This document shows, piece by piece, positions 9,178 through 17,240 of a DNA stretch of 64,000 nucleotides. The stretch is from contig SGPE01000030.1 in NCBI GenBank assembly GCA_004208945.1, forward strand, positions 682,001 to 746,000, read 5' to 3'. The position numbers and the translations under genes were made by a program. Position 1 is the first letter of the stretch; each line of letters begins with the position of its first letter. The DNA is from Pseudoalteromonas sp. CO133X. Its GTDB lineage: Bacteria > Pseudomonadota > Gammaproteobacteria > Enterobacterales > Alteromonadaceae. The notes beneath the pieces are model-generated. The model searched no databases and was not told the DNA's origin. It saw only the letters and a list, made by a program, of their open reading frames with translations.

Positions 9178-9331
9178 CTAATTCCTTTTGTTTGCGAAAG
9201 TTTGCATCCTGCAATACGAGGAGATTTTATACACGTCTGTGAAAAAGTAAATATCTGTGCATTAGATCAAGCCTAATTAATTCAAAATTAATATTTTTAT
9301 GTCTTTCATAGCATTTTTACAAGGGCTTAGG

Positions 9332-9374
9332 TATCCTTTATAAAACGTTTAAGGAACTGCTATTTAAAAGGATA
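9332..9374 (+). promoter_or_regulatory. Possible ribosome-site-sequestering hairpin
   Basis: TATCCTTT at 9332-9339 is exactly complementary to AAAGGATA at 9367-9374. The second half contains the AAGGA ribosome site (9368-9372) of the lipoprotein gene starting at 9382. The loop is 27 bases and partly AT-rich, and flanking bases extend the match imperfectly. It could lower translation or act as a temperature-sensitive switch, or be chance. Confidence 0.35.
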
Positions 9375-9381
9375 GCCTGAT

Positions 9382-9894
9382 ATGAAAAAGCCACTCGCCG
9401 CTTTACTAACTAGCCTTGTTTTAACAGGTTGTACGGGACTGACAACTGAGCAACAAGCTGCCATTGATAACTTAACCCCTTGCGAGAAAATTAACGCACT
9501 ACTAGGTGCTTATGATAACCGCTTTGAAGGCTTAAAACGTAGCCGTGTAAATACTAAGTACATGGAAACATGGACAGCAAAATACAATCTAATTAGTGAT
9601 AACTGCCAAATTACCGCGCTTGATAAAGACAATGTTACCTACCGCTGCGTAGGTAGTTATGAGCAACAACAACAAGCTGTCGCCGATCACACTCGTGCAG
9701 TTAACTTTACTCAAGCATGTTTAGCAGATAACAATTGGCATCAAACACAAAAAGAGTCCGCAGAATCGTTGCGCACAACTTTTGTGCTTGACGAAAACAA
9801 TCCTGTTATCTCAATTCATACAGGTAAAACCCTTTCACGTAAAAAACAATGGTCTACAACGCTCGAGATTGGTAAACCAGTTGAAGGTAAATAG
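9382..9894 (+). CDS. Lipoprotein of unknown function
   Basis: 170 residues. A type II signal peptide ends in the lipobox LTGC, with the lipidated Cys at position 17. The mature part has four further cysteines (in LTPCEKI, SDNCQI, YRCVGSY and TQACLAD), which suggests disulfides in the periplasm. No domain recognised. AAGGATAGCCTGAT precedes the ATG. The next gene on the same strand starts 41 bases downstream. Confidence 0.75.
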   Translation: MKKPLAALLTSLVLTGCTGLTTEQQAAIDNLTPCEKINALLGAYDNRFEGLKRSRVNTKYMETWTAKYNLISDNCQITALDKDNVTYRCVGSYEQQQQAVADHTRAVNFTQACLADNNWHQTQKESAESLRTTFVLDENNPVISIHTGKTLSRKKQWSTTLEIGKPVEGK

Positions 9895-9903
9895 CTGATT
9901 TAT

Positions 9904-9928
9904 TGAAGGCTAAGATAATTAGCCTTCA
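9904..9928 (+). other. Intercistronic hairpin upstream of the DUF1289 gene
   Basis: A 10-bp perfect stem, TGAAGGCTAA (9904-9913) with TTAGCCTTCA (9919-9928), and a 5-base loop. It ends 7 bases before the DUF1289 ATG and follows the lipoprotein stop. There is no U tract, so it may stabilise an mRNA 3' end or affect translation of the next gene rather than terminate. Confidence 0.5.
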
Positions 9929-9935
9929 GAACACT

Positions 9936-10121
9936 ATGACAAATTCCCATAAAGAAAATAGCCAATTTAAAACAGACTGTGTAGGTCAGTGTCATCGCCT
10001 TAAAGGCTATTGCACAGGCTGTGGTCGCAGCAATGATGAAATTTTTGATTGGATCATTTTATCCGAGCAAGAAAAGCAAACAATTTTAAATACCCCTCGC
10101 CCTGACATAAAAAATAAATAG
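9936..10121 (+). CDS. DUF1289 family small cysteine-rich protein
   Basis: 61 residues. Four cysteines (C15, C19, C26, C29) form CVGQC...YCTGCGRSNDEIFDW, the DUF1289 signature; the spacing suggests a metal or Fe-S site, and its function is unknown. An in-frame TTG at 9903 would add 11 residues, but it lies before and within the intercistronic hairpin. ATG 9936 gives the usual domain length and is preferred. Confidence 0.8.
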   Translation: MTNSHKENSQFKTDCVGQCHRLKGYCTGCGRSNDEIFDWIILSEQEKQTILNTPRPDIKNK

Positions 10122-10185
10122 TACTGACACTTAAGCGTCATTGACGATTGCTAGCCTGCTTAAAACGGCTAATTAGGTAATTATC

Positions 10186-10980
10186 ATGACAGCTATTTTT
10201 GTAATTAATTTAGCAAGCTCAGCTGAGCGGCTAAATCATGTAAGCCAAGAGCTAAAGGCACAAAACTTACCCTTTGAGCGCATTAATGCAGTTGATGGTA
10301 GGGAACTGTCTGAATCAGCGATTGCTCAGCATTACAGTGCTGATTTAAATCTAAAAAAATACCACAAGCCGTTAAGTAAAGGTGAAATTGGTTGTTACCT
10401 GAGCCACCGAAAAGCGTGGCAAACAATAGTTGATAGACAACTCGACTACGCTATTATTTTAGAAGATGACTTTGTTCTCGACCGCTCCATTCACAGTGCA
10501 ATTGAAAACATTAATACGTTAAAGCAGCCTTGGCAGCTAATAAAATTGGCGGCTTATAAAGACCGTCAGCGCGACATTGCTTTTACCAAACCCCTTTCTG
10601 ATGAGCAGCATTTAGTCATTCATAAAAAGCTGATGTCTGGCTGCTGTGCAACAGCTGTTAGCTTGCCAGGCGCAAAAGCGCTGTTAAAAGCCACTGCCAC
10701 ATTTGGCCGTCCCGTTGATTGCGATTTACAACATGTTTGGGAAACGGGCGTTTATGGCTACTCTTTGCTACCCTACCCGGTATCGCAACCTGAAAATTCA
10801 CAAAGCGATATTCGGGATAGATCAAACAAGGTTAAAAAATCATTTTGGCGACGTAAAAAGCAGCAACTTCACAGCGCATTATTAAACACAAAGTACACTA
10901 AGCAGTTTGTGAAAGCGCAGCAAACTCCAAACAAAAAGAAAGGAGCCGCAGCTCCTCTCTTACCAGTCAAAAATCATTAA
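10186..10980 (+). CDS. Glycosyltransferase family 25 (LPS biosynthesis type)
   Basis: 264 residues. The GT25 pattern is clear: FVINLASSAERL at the N-terminus, FERINAVDGREL, KGEIGCYLSHRKAWQ, and the metal-binding acidic motif ILEDDFVL at 91-98 (E93-D94-D95). It probably transfers a sugar, often galactose, onto lipopolysaccharide or another surface glycan on the cytosolic side of the membrane; the acceptor is unknown. The last ~50 residues are lysine-rich and outside the core. The final codons overlap a minus-strand terminator hairpin. It is not in a visible LPS cluster. Confidence 0.85.
   Translation: MTAIFVINLASSAERLNHVSQELKAQNLPFERINAVDGRELSESAIAQHYSADLNLKKYHKPLSKGEIGCYLSHRKAWQTIVDRQLDYAIILEDDFVLDRSIHSAIENINTLKQPWQLIKLAAYKDRQRDIAFTKPLSDEQHLVIHKKLMSGCCATAVSLPGAKALLKATATFGRPVDCDLQHVWETGVYGYSLLPYPVSQPENSQSDIRDRSNKVKKSFWRRKKQQLHSALLNTKYTKQFVKAQQTPNKKKGAAAPLLPVKNH
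10929..10956 (-). terminator. Terminator of the M61 peptidase gene, embedded in the GT25 coding end
   Basis: Read on the minus strand, AGGAGC-TGCG-GCTCCT (10956 to 10941) is followed by TTCTTTTTGTTT. This is a 6-bp stem, extendable by flanking AAGA/TCTT, with a U-rich tail. It lies about 40 bases after the M61 stop and inside the last codons of the convergent glycosyltransferase gene. Confidence 0.7.
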
Positions 10981-10995
10981 ACATTAGATTGGCTG

Positions 10996-12777
10996 TTATT
11001 TTTCTTGGTTTGGGTGGTCAACACCCATCCATGCTTTAAACAATGCCATTTGAGCGGGTGTTGCATCTTTTAATACTTTTACCTTTTTCTCTTTATCAAA
11101 GTCTTCACTCAGTGTCAGCGTCGTGCTTTGCAGGGCATCACGTCTGATGAAATCAACAGTCACAGTGTCGCCTGCTTTAAATGTTTCAAGGCTAGCTGTT
11201 AAATCTTTACCAACATGCTTTTTGTTGAATGCAACAATTTTGTCATCTGTCGTTAAACCCGCTTGCCAAGCAGCGCCACCACGGCGAACGTGAGTCAATG
11301 TAAGTAACTCACCACTGTTTTTAGCAAACGAATCAATACTCGGTACTGATTTTGCCCCTTCTGGGCGAATTAAACCTAAGCCAACTGTTTCAAGTAATGC
11401 ATCAAAGTCGATAGCTGCTGGCTCATCCACATTCGCTTGCCACCAAGCACTGTAATCACGACCTGTTAGCTCTTTTAAAATCGCTTTAACATCATCTGGC
11501 GTAAAACCATCTGGTAAACGGTGCTTGTTGTAAAGTGCACGGTGAACATCGCGGTAGCTAATTTTGCCATCGCTTTTTTCAAGTAAATCAATATCAAGCG
11601 CCATTGAAATCAATGACCCTTCTAGATAGATATTAGTGCTGTAGTTGCGAGCGTGGTCGCCGCCTTGGTTGATCCACTTATCAAAACTGGTTTCGGTTGC
11701 GCTTTGTACTTCGCGACCCGGTGTTTGTAAGTGACGATTAATTGTTTTCGTTAACGTACCAAAAAACTCATCGGTTGTTTCAATACCCGAGCGCACCATT
11801 AAGTGATCTTCAAAGTAGCTGGTTGAACCTTCTGCTATCCACAACGTTTTCGTGTAGTTAATATTTGTGTAATCGTAAGGGGCAATCCCCTTTGGACGAT
11901 ACGCTTTAACATTCCACGTATGAATAAATTCGTGGGCAGCAGTGCTAATAAACGCGAGGTAATCTTTACGAGAACCAAAACGGTCACGTGGGCGCTGGAT
12001 AATGGTTGAGTTTAAATGCTCTGTTGCCCCGCCTGCACCTGATGTAGCATGTACCATAAATACATAACGTTCATACGGATAGCTGTCCCAAATTACATTG
12101 CCGGTTGCCACTAGCTTTTTAAGGTCGGTTAGCATTTGCTCTACGTTGTAGTTGCCCTCACCCCAAATAACGAGTTCGTATTCACGACCATCAACAGTGA
12201 ACTTGTGTAGCTCATTGATACCACTTTCAATTGGCGAATCTACTAAAATGTCGTAATCCGCGGCTTTAAAGCTGTGTTTAGAACCCGCATTTTCCATACC
12301 TGACACTGAACGCCACGCTTTTGGTACGTTTAGATTCACAGTAACAGGGTCTTGGCGAAATGATTCACTGAACATGAAAAAGCCCGAGGCATCAATAAAG
12401 GCATGGCTATCATCAATGTGACGAGCACGCTTACCAAGCTCATTGGCATATACTTGGTAATCAACATTTACTTGCGTTGGCTCGTTTAGGTGAACACGCC
12501 AAGTGCTGTGGTCAATTTTCTCCCACTTTAACGCCTTACCGTCATCATCTTTTGCTTCGAAAAAGCGTACGCCATTGGCAAGATTTAAAATTTCGTAACG
12601 ACCTGTACGCCAAGCGGGAAGTTTAATATCTAAATGTGCTTGCGCAGTTTCAGGAAACTCAACACTCACATTACCTAAATGGTGTTCAGGTTCAGTAATA
12701 GACAGTGAATAATTAACATCAGCAAATGCACTGCTTGAGCACGCCGCTAATATTGACATGGCCAACAACTTTTTCAT
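10996..12777 (-). CDS. M61 family metallopeptidase with PDZ domain
   Basis: 593 residues. The signal peptide (about 1-19, SSSAFA) indicates export. The N-terminal beta domain (to about 180) has the M61 look (LPAWRTGRYEILN). The catalytic gluzincin motif is H282-E-F-I-H286 in AAHEFIHTWNVKAYRP, and the third zinc ligand is E316 in WIAEGSTSYFED. A C-terminal PDZ domain (about 480-570, RRGGAAWQAGLTTDDKI) is standard for the family. M61 enzymes prefer N-terminal Gly or Ala. Its terminator overlaps the neighbouring glycosyltransferase gene. Confidence 0.93.
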   Translation of the reverse strand: MKKLLAMSILAACSSSAFADVNYSLSITEPEHHLGNVSVEFPETAQAHLDIKLPAWRTGRYEILNLANGVRFFEAKDDDGKALKWEKIDHSTWRVHLNEPTQVNVDYQVYANELGKRARHIDDSHAFIDASGFFMFSESFRQDPVTVNLNVPKAWRSVSGMENAGSKHSFKAADYDILVDSPIESGINELHKFTVDGREYELVIWGEGNYNVEQMLTDLKKLVATGNVIWDSYPYERYVFMVHATSGAGGATEHLNSTIIQRPRDRFGSRKDYLAFISTAAHEFIHTWNVKAYRPKGIAPYDYTNINYTKTLWIAEGSTSYFEDHLMVRSGIETTDEFFGTLTKTINRHLQTPGREVQSATETSFDKWINQGGDHARNYSTNIYLEGSLISMALDIDLLEKSDGKISYRDVHRALYNKHRLPDGFTPDDVKAILKELTGRDYSAWWQANVDEPAAIDFDALLETVGLGLIRPEGAKSVPSIDSFAKNSGELLTLTHVRRGGAAWQAGLTTDDKIVAFNKKHVGKDLTASLETFKAGDTVTVDFIRRDALQSTTLTLSEDFDKEKKVKVLKDATPAQMALFKAWMGVDHPNQEK

Positions 12778-12979
12778 AATAACTCTTTTTTCTTAGTATC
12801 AAAATTACAAGCTAGCCTACCAACTGAGTAAAAAAATGTGAATTAAAAACCGATAAAGCCCCAATGCAATAAGCTTGATAAACAAATTCGCTAAGTTTTT
12901 GACTTCGCGCCTACATTTCGCATTAATTTGTTGTAAACTTAGGGTATTGAAATTTGAATCTTAATGGCGGTATTACTCG

Positions 12980-14515
12980 GTGCAACAGCAGCATGATGTC
13001 CTTAATAAAAAGTTAAAACAAGCGATCGACGCACGCATGGTCGTCGAAGACGCTCGTAAGCATCAAGTTGAATTGCTCTCACAGTTTGCTGCGAAATTAT
13101 CGCTCAGCTGTAAAGGGCTAGACATTGAACTAGATAACCGTCTTGCAAAATACCGTAATGCATTAAGAAAAGGAGTAGACTTTCAGCTACTAGAGCCCTT
13201 TATTAACGATATTCTTGGGCTGTTAAAAAACCAAGAAACGAAACAAATGGCGCTACAACGCGAGTTGAATGACACTGTCCTTGATGCCGGTAAGCAACTT
13301 CAAAAAGTAAAAGGTTTACCAGACGATGCGCGCAGAACACTTCGTCATTTGCTTGATCATGAATTAAATAATATCCAGTCAAATCATGACTTTGTTCCAT
13401 TACTTTCAAAGTTGATTGTAATCTACCATCAAGCATTGCAAGCGAAACTCTCCGCAGCAAATGAAGCTGAAGCACTCATAAAGCCAGAACTTGCCAAACA
13501 GTTAATGCTCCTTGCCAATGACCTTGTGCTAGAAGATGAAAGTGCAGAACAAATAAAGAGTATAAAAAATAAAATTACCTACAATGACAGTGTCGATGAC
13601 CTGCTAGATACAGCAATCGATATTATCACTATCATTACACGTAATATGAGTAAAGAGCGCCAATCTGCGCAAAGCTTTTTAATCTCATTAAACCAAACAA
13701 TCGAAGACCTACATCACTCGATTGTATCAACCAGTAAGCATTCAGAATCACTCAGTGCTGAATATGAAACGCTCAATAAACAAATAGAAAGTAAAATTAA
13801 GAATTTGCATAAAAAAACACAAGATGCGACATCTATTTCAGCGCTGAAGGAGCTGGTAGAAGAAGAGCTAAAATCGCTAAGTGACGACTTAATTGCAAAA
13901 GAAAAGCTTGAGCATACCGAGCGTGAAAACTTATTAGCCAGTTTCAACGACATAAATAGTCGAATTGGTCATTTAGAATCTAAACTGACCACCTACAAGC
14001 AGCGTTTGAATGAACAAAGGTTCAAAAGCTTGCTTGATGGGTTAACTAAGTTACCAAATCGAGCTGCATTTGATGAGCGCTTTAACCATGAGTTTCATCT
14101 GTTTGATGCCCAGGAATCAGACCTCACATTAGTTGTGATTGATGTTGACCATTTTAAATCAATTAATGATAAATATGGTCACAGCGCAGGTGATAAAACC
14201 TTGCAAGTTATTGCTAAAGCTTTGCAAAAATCAATTCGTAAATCTGACTTTATTGCCCGTTATGGCGGTGAAGAATTTGTCATGTTAATGACCGGAATGT
14301 CTCTTGATAATGCATCATTGCCGCTTGAAAAACTGCGTAAAACGATTCAAGCCATTCCATTTAAATTTAAAGATACTCAAGTTGAAATAACCATTTCAAT
14401 CGGTGCTACACAACTTAAAAAAGGTGACACACCTATTATCGCATTCGACCGTGCTGACGATGCACTCTATCGTGCCAAGAACGAAGGACGTAATAGAGTG
14501 TGCGTCAGTCGATAA
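12980..14515 (+). CDS. Diguanylate cyclase (GGDEF) with long coiled-coil N-terminus
   Basis: 511 residues with no membrane segment. The first ~350 residues are helical with coiled-coil character, likely a dimerisation or signal-input region without a recognised sensor domain. The C-terminal GGDEF domain (about 352-511) has LTKLPNRAAFDERF, VVIDVDHFKSINDKYGHSAGD and the active-site motif GGEEF at 429-433. The inhibitory site RKSD lies at 420-423, five residues before it. All features for c-di-GMP synthesis and product inhibition are present. The start is GTG at 12980. Confidence 0.92.
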   Translation: MQQQHDVLNKKLKQAIDARMVVEDARKHQVELLSQFAAKLSLSCKGLDIELDNRLAKYRNALRKGVDFQLLEPFINDILGLLKNQETKQMALQRELNDTVLDAGKQLQKVKGLPDDARRTLRHLLDHELNNIQSNHDFVPLLSKLIVIYHQALQAKLSAANEAEALIKPELAKQLMLLANDLVLEDESAEQIKSIKNKITYNDSVDDLLDTAIDIITIITRNMSKERQSAQSFLISLNQTIEDLHHSIVSTSKHSESLSAEYETLNKQIESKIKNLHKKTQDATSISALKELVEEELKSLSDDLIAKEKLEHTERENLLASFNDINSRIGHLESKLTTYKQRLNEQRFKSLLDGLTKLPNRAAFDERFNHEFHLFDAQESDLTLVVIDVDHFKSINDKYGHSAGDKTLQVIAKALQKSIRKSDFIARYGGEEFVMLMTGMSLDNASLPLEKLRKTIQAIPFKFKDTQVEITISIGATQLKKGDTPIIAFDRADDALYRAKNEGRNRVCVSR

Positions 14516-14520
14516 GTTAA

Positions 14521-14593
14521 TTATACCAATTTACTTAATTAATTGAGCAACCTACACCTCAAAATGATTAAGTATTATTGCGACAGGTATTAG
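14521..14593. repeat. Short dispersed repeat-like element, copy 1
   Basis: An AT-rich intergenic stretch with imperfect inverted ends (TTATACC at 14521-14527 and GGTATTAG at 14586-14593). It shares the 16-mer AAAATGATTAAGTATT (14561-14576), plus weaker flanking similarity (TTGC...AG-GTATTAGT versus TTGC...TTAGTATCAGT), with 42279-42294. It looks like an interspersed non-coding repeat. Confidence 0.5.
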
Positions 14594-14650
14594 TTTAAGT
14601 CTTGTACATACACAATGATATAGGCTCATAGATGAGCTAGGAGAGTGCTT

Positions 14651-15994
14651 ATGTTAAAACAATTGAATCCTACAGGCGTACTGGATTTATTATCACAACT
14701 AGAAGTAGACTTACTCGAACAATCATCCACCAGCGAGCGCTATAAATTATTTAGAAACTGTGTGCTCGCCGTCCTAAATGTGGGCAGTCATACCGACTCA
14801 AGCTCTGAGATATACGATAAATTTGAAGATTTTGATATTCGCCTTCTAAGCCGTGAACGTGGTATTAAAATAGAACTTGAAAACCCTCCTGAATCGGCGT
14901 TTGTCGATGGCGAAATTATCACCGGTATTCATGAACATATTTTCTCAGTTATCCGCGATATTTTGTTTATCTGCCAAAAATATGAAAAAAACCTGACCGA
15001 ACAAAAAGCCATCACGCATATGGTGTTTGACATGCTAAGAAATGCGGGTGCGCTCCGCGTCAACAGTGATCCTAGTATGATTGTTTGCTGGGGCGGTCAT
15101 TCAATTAACGAAGTTGAATATAAATACACCAAGCAGGTGGGTTATGAGCTTGGCCTACGTGGTTTAAACATTTGTACAGGTTGTGGTCCTGGCGCAATGA
15201 AAGGGCCAATGAAAGGGGCCACTATCGGACACGCTAAACAACGTATTTCAGATAACCGTTATTTAGGGTTAACAGAACCTAGCATTATTGCTGCTGAGCC
15301 ACCGAACCCGATTGTAAATGAATTAGTTATTTTACCCGATATCGAAAAGCGCCTCGAAGCTTTTGTAAGAACGGCACATGGCATTATTATTTTCCCAGGC
15401 GGTGCAGGAACAGCTGAAGAGCTATTGTATTTGCTCGGTATTTTGCTCCATCCTGATAACGAAAAACAACGTTTACCTGTTATACTAACCGGCCCTAAAG
15501 AGAGTGAAAATTACTTTATCGAGCTTTGCAAATTTGTTGAGAAAACACTCGGTAAAGTCGCTCTTGAAAAGTTCGAAGTTATTATTGATGACCCTGCCCG
15601 TGTAGGTAAATCGCTTAAAACCCAAATGGCCGAAGTTCGCGACTACCGTAAGAGCCAAGGTGATGCCTACTACTTCAATTGGACATTGAAAATTGATAAT
15701 GATTTCCAGCAGCCCTTTGTACCAACGCACGAAAACATGGCAAGTTTGGACTTGCATTTAAATCAACCTACACAACAATTAGCAGCAAATTTACGCCGTG
15801 CCTTTTCGGGTATTGTGGCAGGTAACGTTAAAGATGAAGGTATTCAGGCTATAAAACAGCATGGCCGCTTTATACTCAGCGGTGAGCCTACATTAATGAC
15901 CGACATGGACAAGTTGCTTGCAGCCTTTGTTGCCCAGGGCCGAATGAAGCTACCAGGCAGCAAGTATATTCCTTGTTATGAGATTAAAGCCTAA
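14651..15994 (+). CDS. ppnN: Nucleotide 5'-monophosphate nucleosidase PpnN (YgdH)
   Basis: Hydrolyses purine and pyrimidine nucleoside monophosphates to base and ribose 5-phosphate. The E. coli enzyme is stimulated by (p)ppGpp. At 447 residues it is close to the E. coli length and recognisable end to end: LLSQLEVDLL, LFRNCVLAVLN, VCWGGHSINEVEY, LNICTGCGPGAMK, the LOG-family FPGGAGTAEELLYLLG and the ending RMKLPGSKYIPCYEI. ATG 14651 is chosen over GTG 14645 because AGGAG at 14639-14643 gives 7-base spacing. It is followed 12 bases later by xni, a neighbour pairing also found near ygdH in enterobacteria. Confidence 0.95.
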   Translation: MLKQLNPTGVLDLLSQLEVDLLEQSSTSERYKLFRNCVLAVLNVGSHTDSSSEIYDKFEDFDIRLLSRERGIKIELENPPESAFVDGEIITGIHEHIFSVIRDILFICQKYEKNLTEQKAITHMVFDMLRNAGALRVNSDPSMIVCWGGHSINEVEYKYTKQVGYELGLRGLNICTGCGPGAMKGPMKGATIGHAKQRISDNRYLGLTEPSIIAAEPPNPIVNELVILPDIEKRLEAFVRTAHGIIIFPGGAGTAEELLYLLGILLHPDNEKQRLPVILTGPKESENYFIELCKFVEKTLGKVALEKFEVIIDDPARVGKSLKTQMAEVRDYRKSQGDAYYFNWTLKIDNDFQQPFVPTHENMASLDLHLNQPTQQLAANLRRAFSGIVAGNVKDEGIQAIKQHGRFILSGEPTLMTDMDKLLAAFVAQGRMKLPGSKYIPCYEIKA

Positions 15995-16006
15995 CAAGGA
16001 GACTTT

Positions 16007-16780
16007 GTGAGCACCCAGTTACTTTTAATAGATGCGCTTAATCTAATCAGGCGCATCTATGCTGTTGATAGTAATCAAAGTCACCACAGTGAAGAGCATA
16101 TGATCAAAGCAAGTTGTGCCCGTGTAGCTCATGCTTGCAAAAAGTTACGTGCGCAATGTAACGCCACCCACGGCGTTGCAGTGTTTGATGGCGACAGAAG
16201 CTGGCGCTATCATTACTTTAAAGATTACAAATCTTCTCGGGCTCCAATGCCTGATTTACTTAAGAAGAACCTTGCATTATTTAAGCAAGCGATAGAACAA
16301 ACGGGCATTGTTGTTTTCTCCCCTGATAACGACGAAGCAGATGACATTATCGCAACTCTCGCCTACAAGGCCGCCTCAAATAAAGTGCCCTCAACCATCG
16401 TTTCAACTGATAAAGGGTTTTTACCATTTTTATCTGAATACATAAGCGTTTTTGACTACTTCAAAAAACACTTTATCAGCCAAGATGATATTCATACGCG
16501 TTTTTCAGTGCCACAGCACAGGCTAATTGATTTTTGGGCTTTAGCAGGTGATAAAACCAACGATATCCCAGGCGTTAAAGGGATTGGCAATAAATCCGCA
16601 CAACAATTGATAAATCAATATAATGTGATTGATGATGCCATAGGCGATGAAACGCTTAACGCGACTTTAAAACGTAAGCTCATTGCCGAAATGGATTTGT
16701 TTATCATTTCCAAAAACTTGGTTACCTTGCGAACAGATATAAACTTAGGCTTTAGTTTAAAGCAGTTAAGGCTCAATTAG
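16007..16780 (+). CDS. xni: Flap endonuclease Xni
   Basis: 257 residues resembling the 5'-3' exonuclease domain of DNA polymerase I without the polymerase. Visible motifs are LLLIDALNLIRRIYAVD, VAVFDGDRSWRYHYFKDYK, DNDEADDIIATLAYK, STDKGF and DKTNDIPGVKGIGNKSA (helix-hairpin-helix). It acts on flap or branched DNA in repair or replication. Xni proteins lack one or two of the metal-binding acids of other FEN family members. The start is GTG 16007 with AAGGAG at 15996-16001. Confidence 0.93.
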   Translation: MSTQLLLIDALNLIRRIYAVDSNQSHHSEEHMIKASCARVAHACKKLRAQCNATHGVAVFDGDRSWRYHYFKDYKSSRAPMPDLLKKNLALFKQAIEQTGIVVFSPDNDEADDIIATLAYKAASNKVPSTIVSTDKGFLPFLSEYISVFDYFKKHFISQDDIHTRFSVPQHRLIDFWALAGDKTNDIPGVKGIGNKSAQQLINQYNVIDDAIGDETLNATLKRKLIAEMDLFIISKNLVTLRTDINLGFSLKQLRLN

Positions 16781-16850
16781 TCGCAATCCATTAGCACTGT
16801 AGAACAACTGATCGTATACTGAAAACAGCGTTCGTATTGAAGAGTGACAC

Positions 16851-17234
16851 ATGTTTAAAAAGGTTTTCCAATATCTGATACTAGGATTGGGTGTTTACGC
16901 ACTCATAGCAGCCTTAGTTATCACTTTTTATAAAGATGACCCTCAAGCAATGATTTGGCAAGATCGTGAAGCGTTCAATAAACGTTATATTGCCAAGCTT
17001 TCAATCGATAAACCTGAAAACCTTAATGCCGTACTTGATTATTTAGGTAGTCCAGACCTAACCTATGCGAAACGAGCAGAAGATGTTGTATGGCAAATTG
17101 TTTTTTATCGCACGCAACATGTTAAATCTGATGGCATTACAACAATTGATGAGTGTACTGGTCTATTATTTAAAAACGGTCAACTTGTGCTATGGGGACC
17201 CAGTGCCTATGAAAGCTATCAACAAGAAGGCTAA
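16851..17234 (+). CDS. DUF3192-like membrane-anchored protein
   Basis: 127 residues with one N-terminal membrane segment (about 9-25) and then a periplasmic domain. The domain text (EAFNKRYIAKL, VLDYLGSPDLTYA, VVWQIVFYRTQH, SDGITTIDECTGLLFKNG, LVLWGPSAYE) fits DUF3192 proteins of marine gammaproteobacteria, whose function is unknown. The next gene starts 6 bases after the stop, so the two are probably co-transcribed. Confidence 0.7.
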   Translation: MFKKVFQYLILGLGVYALIAALVITFYKDDPQAMIWQDREAFNKRYIAKLSIDKPENLNAVLDYLGSPDLTYAKRAEDVVWQIVFYRTQHVKSDGITTIDECTGLLFKNGQLVLWGPSAYESYQQEG

Positions 17235-17240
17235 CACGCT

